From: Schaalia odontolytica
GTDB lineage: Bacteria; Actinomycetota; Actinomycetes; Actinomycetales; Actinomycetaceae
Length of the DNA: 5,843 bases
NCBI GenBank assembly: GCA_958415245.1
Contig: CATYYP010000122.1
Span: forward strand, 1-5,843
Direction: 5' to 3'
The stretch's first letter is position 1, and the number at the start of each line of letters is the position of its first letter. A program made the translations under genes and the position numbers. Positions 1 through 5,007 of the stretch are shown piece after piece. A model generated the notes under the pieces. It was not told where the DNA came from. It saw only the letters and a program-made list of their open reading frames with translations, and searched no databases.

Positions 1-272
1 ACTTTTGTGGGTGAGGAGGGTGTAACAGAGCCGTGGGGTGCCGCTACCGGTGGGGCGGCGACGGTGGCGCGGCGACAGCCAGGAAAGCACAGCAGCGGGG
101 CGGGATCCCGAAGGATCCCGCCCCGTATTACACGCGCTATGTATCGCGAGCGACCCGTACGCGAGTGGCCGCTATCAAGAGCTGCCCGCCTCACGTGTGG
201 TCGCACCTCACGCTCGGGCGCGCTTCATGCGTACGCCTCACAGGTGGCTGCTACCCTCGCTGGGGACAAGCC
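1..272. other. Region without a supported gene
   Basis: No reading frame here looks like a real protein: the open frames are arginine-, serine- and proline-rich readings of GC-rich DNA and either run into the antisense of the flotillin gene or stop early. One plus-strand frame ends in a TAA at 23-25, which could be the last codons of a gene lying to the left, but seven codons are too few to judge. I found no tRNA T-arm signature on either strand. The only strong structure is the hairpin at 97-124. The 148 bases between it and the flotillin stop (125-272) would form that gene's 3' untranslated region; CCTCAC occurs there at 189, 206 and 236 and again at 271 over the stop codon, probably by chance. 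Confidence 0.5.
97..124 (-). terminator. Rho-independent-type hairpin, likely flotillin terminator
   Basis: A perfect 12-bp GC-rich stem (97-108 with 113-124) closes a four-base loop (109-112). On the plus strand the loop is CGAA. On the minus strand it is TTCG closed by a C-G pair, the exceptionally stable cUUCGg tetraloop common in bacterial terminators. That orientation fits a terminator for the minus-strand flotillin gene, which ends 148 bases upstream in its own reading direction. The bases that follow on the minus strand contain only a short CTTTCC pyrimidine patch, not a clean U-run, which is usual in high-GC Actinomycetota. It may also stop transcription coming from the left. Confidence 0.7.
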
Positions 273-1754
273 TCACTCCTGCGGAGGATTCGGGACGGAG
301 CCGTCGCGCACGCCCTCCGCAACCGCGTCGGAGATCGTCGGGGAGACGACCTTGGCGCCCACGAGCGCCGTGAACAGCTGCTGCAGGTCCAGGCCCAGCG
401 AATCGCCCAGGCCCGCGTTGATCTGACTGATCGACTTCGTAATGTCGCCGACCAACTGGGTGTTGTTGCCCTCGCCGTACATGGTGATCGTGTCGACCTT
501 GGAGAGGGGCTCGGCCACGGCGCGCGCCACCTCGGGCAGGGCACGGAAGTACATCTCGAGGACGGCCGCCTGGTTCATCTTGGTCATGGCCTCGGCCTTC
601 TTTTCGAGGCCCTCGGCCTCGGCCGTCAGCTTGGCGCCGATCGCGGAGGCCTCGGCGCGGCCTCGAGCCTCGATACCCTGCGCCTCGGCGAGCATGGCCT
701 GCTTGTCGGCGTCGGCCTTCTTGGTGCGCTCGAACGCCTCGGCCTCGGCCTGGCGCTGACGCGCGTACAGGGCCGCGTCCGCCTTCTTCTCGGCGGCGTA
801 GCGGTCGGCGTCGGCCTTCGCGTTCACCTCGGCCTGCAGGGCCTGCTTGGTGACGACGACTTCCTTCTCCTTGATGACGGCCTGCTGCTCCTGCTTGACG
901 ATGTCGGCCTGCGCAGTCTCGCGCTCGATGTCGCGGCGCTGAATCTGCGACTGAATCTCGTAGGCGGCATCGGCCTTTGCCTTCTCGGTGTCGGCCTCGA
1001 CCTTCAGGGCGGCCTGGCGCTTGGCGAGGTCCGTCTGCTTCTGGGCGATCTCCAGCTGGGAGGCGACCTGCGCGTCGTTGGCTTCCTTCTGGGCGACGGC
1101 GGTCGCCTGCGCGACCTCCTTCTGGGCGTTCGCCTTCGCGATGGCCGCGGTCTTACGGATCTGCTCGGTGTTGTCGATACCGAGGTTGTCGATGACGCCG
1201 TTCTGGTCGGTGACGTTCTGGATGTTGAACGCGACGATCTCGAGGCCCATCTCCTCCAGGTCCTGCTTCGCGTTCTCCTGGACGCGCTCGGAGAAGGCGG
1301 CGCGGTCGGTGATGATGTCGGTCAGTCGCATCTGGCCGATGATGGCGCGCAGGTGGCCCTCCAGGGTGTCGCGCACCTCCTCGGAGATCTCGGCGGTCGT
1401 CTTGTACAGGAAGTTACGCGTCGCCGCGCGGAACAGCGTCGGGTCGTCGGTCGCGATACGGACCTTGACGGCCGCGTCGACGCGCACGTTGATGTAGTCG
1501 TTCGTGGGGACGAAGTCCGTGGTCTGAGCGTCGACGGAAATCATCGAGGCGGTCATGGTGTCCACGCGCTCCAGCAGGGGGACTTTCCAGCCCGTCTTGC
1601 CGTGGAGGACGCGCTGGCCTCGGGGGCCGGAGATCACCTTAATTTCGCCCGGCGACGCGGAGACGAAGCTCGCCCACAGGAACAGGAGGAAAAAGACAGT
1701 GGCAGCGACGGCGATCGCTGTGATGCTGAGGAGAGGCATGATTGCTGCTTTCAC
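273..1754 (-). CDS. Flotillin / SPFH (band 7) domain protein
   Basis: This is a 493-residue flotillin similar in layout to Bacillus subtilis FloT (YuaG), a scaffold of cytoplasmic-membrane microdomains. A hydrophobic N-terminal anchor spans about residues 6-30, followed by an SPFH/band 7 domain (about 31-185) with the typical stretches EVRDTLEGHLRAIIG (126-140) and DLEEMGLEIVAFNIQNVTDQNG (165-186, split here by function rather than sequence). A long Ala/Glu/Lys/Gln-rich coiled coil covers about 195-395, and a C-terminal tail includes EMYFRALPEVA (400-410), the region used for oligomerisation in flotillins. The length is close to FloT (about 509). The first codon is GTG at 1754, with ATG at 1739 as an alternative; neither has a strong ribosome binding site, and the promoter at 1799-1827 permits both. 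No NfeD-type partner, a common neighbour of flotillin genes, is visible. The antisense strand stays open for 590 codons, which I treat as a by-product of biased codons. Family assignment is secure; the exact role here is inferred. Confidence 0.95.
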   Translation of the reverse strand: MKAAIMPLLSITAIAVAATVFFLLFLWASFVSASPGEIKVISGPRGQRVLHGKTGWKVPLLERVDTMTASMISVDAQTTDFVPTNDYINVRVDAAVKVRIATDDPTLFRAATRNFLYKTTAEISEEVRDTLEGHLRAIIGQMRLTDIITDRAAFSERVQENAKQDLEEMGLEIVAFNIQNVTDQNGVIDNLGIDNTEQIRKTAAIAKANAQKEVAQATAVAQKEANDAQVASQLEIAQKQTDLAKRQAALKVEADTEKAKADAAYEIQSQIQRRDIERETAQADIVKQEQQAVIKEKEVVVTKQALQAEVNAKADADRYAAEKKADAALYARQRQAEAEAFERTKKADADKQAMLAEAQGIEARGRAEASAIGAKLTAEAEGLEKKAEAMTKMNQAAVLEMYFRALPEVARAVAEPLSKVDTITMYGEGNNTQLVGDITKSISQINAGLGDSLGLDLQQLFTALVGAKVVSPTISDAVAEGVRDGSVPNPPQE

Positions 1755-1798
1755 GTGAGGGATGCGGCCCCCTTGTCCGTAGAGCCGCGTAACGGGTC

Positions 1799-1827
1799 AG
1801 GATAGCAGCGTATGACGAAGGACTCAA
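1799..1827 (-). promoter_or_regulatory. Predicted sigma70-type promoter of the flotillin gene
   Basis: On the minus strand, TTGAGT (1822-1827) and TATCCT (1799-1804) are separated by exactly 17 bases. Both resemble the housekeeping -35 and -10 hexamers. Transcription would start near 1792, giving an untranslated leader of about 38 bases to the GTG at 1754. The position in the divergent gap supports it, but it was found by eye only. Confidence 0.5.
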
Positions 1828-1888
1828 ACCTGTCGATGTGTGACGCCTCGTGCCTTCCTCGTCTCGGCCGTTCAGAGCACAATGCCTC

Positions 1889-1918
1889 TTGAAACCGGCT
1901 GTTTGCGCGCCGTATGAT
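1889..1918 (+). promoter_or_regulatory. Predicted sigma70-type promoter of the KPVLYLYP gene
   Basis: TTGAAA (1889-1894) and TATGAT (1913-1918) each match five of six consensus bases and are separated by 18 bases. Transcription would start near 1925, leaving a leader of about 67 bases before the ATG at 1992. The hairpin at 1926-1943 would then lie at the extreme 5' end of the RNA. The flotillin promoter faces the other way about 60 bases to the left, so the two units could share regulators. Confidence 0.6.
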
Positions 1919-1925
1919 GAGGTAA

Positions 1926-1943
1926 CTGCGGAATGAACCGCAG
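1926..1943 (+). promoter_or_regulatory. Small hairpin at the predicted 5' end of the mRNA
   Basis: CTGCGG (1926-1931) and CCGCAG (1938-1943) form a perfect 6-bp stem with a six-base loop, AATGAA. It begins within a base or two of the predicted transcript start. It could stabilise the 5' end of the RNA or, as DNA, serve as a short operator half-site pair. A 6-bp stem can occur by chance, so any function is speculative. Confidence 0.35.
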
Positions 1944-1991
1944 CGAGGACCACCCAATGACGGGGATCGATCGCAGAAAGCCGGAGACACC

Positions 1992-2687
1992 ATGAAAAAA
2001 GTGTTCATGAGCGTCCTCGCCGTCCTGTACGTGGTCGTCATGACGGGTTTCTTCTACATGCTTCTCAATGACGGCCACCATGTTCTCCCTGAAAAGCCCG
2101 TTCTTTACCTCTACCCGCAGGACGAGCAGCGTCTGACGGTGACGCTTGATCTGGACGGTACCCTCGATACCGTCTACCCGACCCCGGACTCGGAGCACGC
2201 AACCGAGCGGGGGACCCAGGCTTCGTGGACCGTGACGGCCTCGCCCGATGGAACGCTGACGGACCAGGCGGGGCGCACCTATCCCTCGCTGTTCTGGGAT
2301 GGCGCGATGGACCTACCGGATCCCGACACGGGGTTTATCGTCGCGCGTGAGGACGCGGTGCCCTTCCTGGAGGATAAGCTCGCCCAGCTCGGGCTGACCG
2401 ATCGAGAGGCTGCCGATTTCATTACCTATTGGGCTCCGCGGATGCGCACCTACGAGTACACGTTCGTGTCCTTTGATGCGAGTGTCTACACGCAGCGCGC
2501 CTCCTACAGCTTCACGGACGAGGCCGGGGCGACGGTCACGCCGGATACGTTCATCAGGGTGTTCATGACGATCTGCGAGGCCGATGCGAATACCGTCGTC
2601 CAACCGCAGACTTTCACGCCTCCGCCGGCGCGCACCGGCTTCACAGCCGTCGAGTGGGGCGGGGCACAGCGACACAAAATCTTGTAA
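1992..2687 (+). CDS. Membrane-anchored protein of the uncharacterised KPVxYLYP family
   Basis: This 231-residue protein starts with two lysines and a hydrophobic segment (about residues 4-25) without a lipobox, so it is probably anchored by its N-terminus with the rest outside the cytoplasm. The remainder matches a conserved family of unknown function that I recognise by its motifs: KPVLYLYP (35-42), SWTVTASPDG (78-87), YPSLFWDG (97-104), a GFIV stretch (114-117), FLEDKLAQLGL (125-135), FITYWAPRM (143-151), RVFM in the last third, and GFTAVEWGG near the end (224). These invariant aromatic and proline residues suggest a folded, mostly beta domain; I know of no assigned activity. ATG at 1992 is preceded by GGAG at 1983-1986, five bases upstream. 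The next gene follows 93 bases downstream in the same direction and no clear terminator lies between them, so read-through is possible. The protein is complete. Confidence 0.85.
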   Translation: MKKVFMSVLAVLYVVVMTGFFYMLLNDGHHVLPEKPVLYLYPQDEQRLTVTLDLDGTLDTVYPTPDSEHATERGTQASWTVTASPDGTLTDQAGRTYPSLFWDGAMDLPDPDTGFIVAREDAVPFLEDKLAQLGLTDREAADFITYWAPRMRTYEYTFVSFDASVYTQRASYSFTDEAGATVTPDTFIRVFMTICEADANTVVQPQTFTPPPARTGFTAVEWGGAQRHKIL

Positions 2688-2741
2688 CTGACTGCGCGGG
2701 CGAGCGAAATAGCGACCCACGCGACACAATGGAACTATAGA

Positions 2742-2762
2742 GTGGTGAGACGACCTCACCAC
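2742..2762 (+). promoter_or_regulatory. Perfect 8-bp inverted repeat, possible operator, next to a -10-like site
   Basis: GTGGTGAG (2742-2749) and CTCACCAC (2755-2762) are exact inverted repeats separated by five bases. Directly upstream, TATAGA (2736-2741) resembles a -10 hexamer; the best -35 candidate, GCGACC at 2712-2717, is poor. The repeat would cover the transcription start and ends just before the ribosome binding site at 2767. It could be an operator for a dimeric repressor or a leader hairpin near the ribosome binding site. The inverted repeat is plain in the sequence; its function is inferred. Confidence 0.45.
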
Positions 2763-2766
2763 GGAC

Positions 2767-2773
2767 AGGAAGG
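2767..2773 (+). promoter_or_regulatory. Ribosome binding site fixing the start at 2781
   Basis: AGGAAGG lies seven bases before the ATG at 2781, a good Shine-Dalgarno match and spacing. It decides against the in-frame GTG at 2742, which would add 13 residues, has no such site and falls inside the inverted repeat. Confidence 0.75.
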
Positions 2774-2780
2774 TAGCGAC

Positions 2781-3986
2781 ATGGCCCAGGAATGGACTCG
2801 CATTGAAGGCATGATCATCGGCCACGATCTGGATCCCAGCGTGGTCGCCGGCGAGCTGAAGGAGCGTTCGATCCTCGCCCAGCTCGAGTGGTTCCCCTCC
2901 TCGCCCCAGCTGCTTGGCCTGAATGTCGCCGTCGACAAGGAGCGCGTTGCGACTGTCCCCGCCGGCTCTACCGAGGTTGTTCCCGGCCCCACCCCCGCGG
3001 AACTGGCCGACGAGCTCGCCATTCTGTTCGACGCCGAGGTGCGCATCGGTAACGCGACGGCCGATCACCTGCCCGAGGGTGACTCGCCGCTCGGCAAGGT
3101 CTGGCCCTCCGATGAGGAGGAGGCCGCCGCCGTCGAACCTACCCCGACCCGCATTGTCGAGATCGGCCGCACCCCCGCCTCGTCCGTGCCGCTCCTCGCG
3201 GCCCTTGAGGGCGTGGATCTCGGTGACCTCGAGCTCGCCGATGATCACCGCGCACTTCTCGCTGAGCTGCCCGCTGAGAAGGAGGGCTGGAACTTCGGCG
3301 ATCTGCCGCTCGTGACTCTCTCTGTGACGGACGGTGAATTCCAGGTCTTCCTGGTCACCGACGATCACCTCGAGCACATCATCTCCCACAACTGGGGCAT
3401 GGATGCCGCGATCGTCCCCGGCGGACACGACCGCACCTCGGAACTGCCCGGCGATGTCATTGATCTCGTGGGTGACCGTCTCGATCTGCTGGAGATTGCC
3501 GAGGCTGTCCCGGGCTCCGACGCCGACGCTCTGTGGGCCTCCGTGGCCACGACCGGTGAGGAATCGGTGTGGAAGGTCGTGCGCGCCCTCGGTCTGCCCG
3601 GCTCTGTCGCCGGCTTCCTCCTGGGCACCACTGACCTCGAGGACGTCGAGGGGGCGTCCGTGCACCTGGCGCGCGGCATCTCCAACGCGATCGGCCGCAG
3701 CGTCGACATCATGATGGGCCAGCCGCAGTCGGTCGTGAAGCCCCTGTGGAACTCCTACGAGTCCGTTGCCGTCGAGCGCCCGTGGATCATTCACGCGGCT
3801 GTCGCCGCCGAGGCCATCGTCGGCACCGGCATGCTTGTGGCCGCCGTGCGCGCCTCGTCTCCGCGCTCGGGCTGGATGCGCTTCGCGGGTATCGTGGGCG
3901 GCCTCATGGTCGTCGACTCGATCGCCGAGCTGTCCCTGGCCAAGCACGTCTCCAAGCGCTTCGCGCGCCGCGCGGGCGAGGCGTAA
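2781..3986 (+). CDS. Hypothetical acidic protein with C-terminal membrane hairpin
   Basis: I do not recognise this 401-residue protein. Its first ~330 residues are soluble in character, acidic and rich in Leu, Val, Glu and Asp, with an acidic Pro-rich linker around residues 105-130 (a run DEEEAAAVEP) between two probable domains. The C-terminus has two hydrophobic segments, about 335-356 and 366-387, joined by a short loop containing Ser, Pro and Arg, followed by a basic tail (KHVSKRFARR). This suggests a tail-anchored membrane hairpin with both the large domain and the tail on the cytoplasmic side. I see no cysteine and no recognisable catalytic motif, signal peptide or nucleotide-binding motif. 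The N-terminus (about 1-95) has alternating hydrophobic patterns of a small alpha/beta domain. It probably has its own promoter (see 2742-2762) but could also be read from the gene 93 bases upstream. It ends 23 bases before a strong hairpin. The codon pattern matches its neighbours, so recent transfer is unlikely. It may be restricted to Actinomyces relatives; function is unknown. Confidence 0.8.
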   Translation: MAQEWTRIEGMIIGHDLDPSVVAGELKERSILAQLEWFPSSPQLLGLNVAVDKERVATVPAGSTEVVPGPTPAELADELAILFDAEVRIGNATADHLPEGDSPLGKVWPSDEEEAAAVEPTPTRIVEIGRTPASSVPLLAALEGVDLGDLELADDHRALLAELPAEKEGWNFGDLPLVTLSVTDGEFQVFLVTDDHLEHIISHNWGMDAAIVPGGHDRTSELPGDVIDLVGDRLDLLEIAEAVPGSDADALWASVATTGEESVWKVVRALGLPGSVAGFLLGTTDLEDVEGASVHLARGISNAIGRSVDIMMGQPQSVVKPLWNSYESVAVERPWIIHAAVAAEAIVGTGMLVAAVRASSPRSGWMRFAGIVGGLMVVDSIAELSLAKHVSKRFARRAGEA

Positions 3987-4009
3987 GGAGCCGTCCTCCG
4001 CATACGTAT

Positions 4010-4047
4010 GAGGTAGCCGGGGTCGCGTGAGCGACCCCGGCTACCTC
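4010..4047 (+). terminator. Perfect 17-bp hairpin with GTGA tetraloop, likely terminator
   Basis: A 17-bp stem without mismatch (4010-4026 with 4031-4047) closes the loop GTGA (4027-4030), a GNRA-type loop in the plus-strand RNA. It begins 23 bases after the stop codon of the 401-residue protein gene, the usual place for a terminator, and lies between convergent genes, so it may also stop ugpQ transcripts from the right. No U-run follows on either strand. The left edge shares one base with a 10-bp palindrome, CATACGTATG (4001-4010). Confidence 0.8.
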
Positions 4048-4060
4048 GTCTGTCGACGCT

Positions 4061-4237
4061 GGCGCGGGTACGGGCCGCGCGCGTATTCGTAGGGAATTCA
4101 GGGTGGTGGCGCGGGTACGGGCCGCGCGCGTATTCGTAGGGAATTCAGGGTGGTGGCGCGGGTACGGGCCGCGCTCGTGTTCGTCAGGAATTCAGGGTGG
4201 TGGCGCGGAAGCGCGCGTACCCCTCAGGTCTTCAGGG
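4061..4237. repeat. 47-bp tandem repeat array, three copies plus a degenerate one
   Basis: Copies 1 (4061-4107) and 2 (4108-4154) are identical. Copy 3 (4155-4201) differs at four of 47 positions, all between unit positions 21 and 32. A shortened, diverged copy follows at 4202-4237; it keeps GGCGCGG at the start, GCGCGCGTA in the middle and TTCAGGG at the end, and its last 14 bases overlap the final codons and stop of ugpQ. Each full unit contains GCGCGG and CCGCGC, a 6-bp inverted repeat with a seven-base loop, and an EcoRI-type GAATTC. The period is not a multiple of three, so this is not a coding repeat. Identical adjacent copies suggest recent expansion, and copy number may vary between strains. 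Confidence 0.9.
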
Positions 4238-4967
4238 CCGCGGCGGGGAAGTCCTGCGGGCGATCCGTGAAGATGCCCGTGACGCCCCACGAGGCCAGCT
4301 CACGGGCCTGCTCGACGTCGTTGACGGTCCACACGTTGACCTCGAAGCCCGCGTTGCGCATCGCGCGCACGTCGGACTCGGTGAGGCCCTCAACGCCCGG
4401 GTGAATCGCTGTCGCACCTAGAGCGGCCGCGCCCTTGCGCCACTCCTCGGAGGCGCGCTCGATCAGCCAGCCGAGCGCAACCGTCGGGCAGGCCTCGTGG
4501 AAGGCCGCGAGGAGGTCGTGGTCGAAGGAAGAGACGATGAGTCGGGACGGAACCTTGTCTCCGGCCAGCGTGACGGCCAGGGCCTCGATCAGGCGCTCAC
4601 GCAGGCGATCCCCGCCCGCGCAGGGCTTGATCTCCAGGTTCGCACCCATCTGCTGAGCGTGCGCGAAGGCGAGCACGTCGGTGGCCTCGGGAATGCGCTC
4701 GAAGCGGTACGTGTCAGAGAACCAGCGGCCGGCGTCGAGTCGGCGGATGTCCGAGAACCCGAGCTGGTAGTAAGATCCGGACCCCGTCGTCGTACGGTCC
4801 AGGGTGTCGTCGTGAATGACGATCAGCGAGCCGTCGCCCGTGATGTCCACGTCGAACTCGAACCAGCGCGCGCCGACCTCCATGGCCTTAGCGAACGCGG
4901 CGATCGTGTTCTCGGGAGCCAGGGAAGACGCGCCCCTGTGGGCGAAGATACGGGGGAATTCAGACAT
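4224..4967 (-). CDS. ugpQ: Glycerophosphodiester phosphodiesterase, UgpQ type
   Basis: This enzyme hydrolyses glycerophosphodiesters, released by phospholipid deacylation, to sn-glycerol 3-phosphate and an alcohol. The 247 residues form a single GDPD domain in a TIM-barrel fold and equal the length of Escherichia coli UgpQ, which it resembles throughout. Visible active-site elements are HRG (His10), APENT (17-21), Glu37 and Asp39 in EFDVD, His52 in IHDD with the following RTT, Glu112 in LEIKP, SFDHDLL in the middle, and WTVN (213-216) with TDRP (234-237) at the end. There is no signal peptide, so it should be cytoplasmic. The ATG at 4967 was chosen because AGGAG (4973-4977 on the minus strand) sits five bases upstream and the family motif HRG starts nine residues in; the longer open frame extends into the upstream gene and adds an unrelated Ser/Arg-rich stretch. 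It lies 40 bases after the DUF4032 gene, probably in the same transcript. The ugpBAEC transporter genes are not visible. Confidence 0.93.
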   Translation of the reverse strand: MSEFPRIFAHRGASSLAPENTIAAFAKAMEVGARWFEFDVDITGDGSLIVIHDDTLDRTTTGSGSYYQLGFSDIRRLDAGRWFSDTYRFERIPEATDVLAFAHAQQMGANLEIKPCAGGDRLRERLIEALAVTLAGDKVPSRLIVSSFDHDLLAAFHEACPTVALGWLIERASEEWRKGAAALGATAIHPGVEGLTESDVRAMRNAGFEVNVWTVNDVEQARELASWGVTGIFTDRPQDFPAAALKT

Positions 4968-4972
4968 AGGTG

Positions 4973-4977
4973 CTCCT
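4973..4977 (-). promoter_or_regulatory. Ribosome binding site of ugpQ
   Basis: On the minus strand AGGAG lies five bases before the ATG at 4967. It supports this start over longer in-frame readings that overlap the DUF4032 gene. Confidence 0.75.
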
Positions 4978-5007
4978 AGCGTGAACGGGACGGGGCGTTG
5001 TGCCCCT

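Noticed and set aside
40..76. Short repeats GCGGCGAC (55-62, 69-76) and a 5-bp inverted repeat GCCGC/GCGGC (40-44, 55-59)
   Set aside because: Expected by chance in such GC-rich sequence; no supporting context.
33..1805. A 590-codon open frame on the plus strand opposite flotillin
   Set aside because: Its protein is Leu/Gly/Val/Arg-rich low-complexity sequence, the expected mirror of the Ala/Glu/Lys-rich coiled coil in GC-rich codons. The opposite strand encodes a clear flotillin.
2692..2726. Possible terminator between the two plus-strand genes
   Set aside because: CGCGGG and CCCACGCG pair only with mismatches or a bulge and there is no U-run, so the structure is too weak to call.
2669..2729. 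The 9-bp direct repeat GCGACACAA at 2669-2677 and 2721-2729
   Set aside because: Short, only two copies, one inside a coding sequence; likely chance.
2313..3947. A 544-codon open frame on the minus strand opposite two plus-strand genes
   Set aside because: It runs across both genes and the promoter gap between them, its sequence is His/Arg/Gly-rich without any family feature, and one plus-strand gene it covers has conserved motifs.
4061..4201. Tandem array as a CRISPR array
   Set aside because: The units are directly contiguous with no unique spacers, and no cas gene is present.
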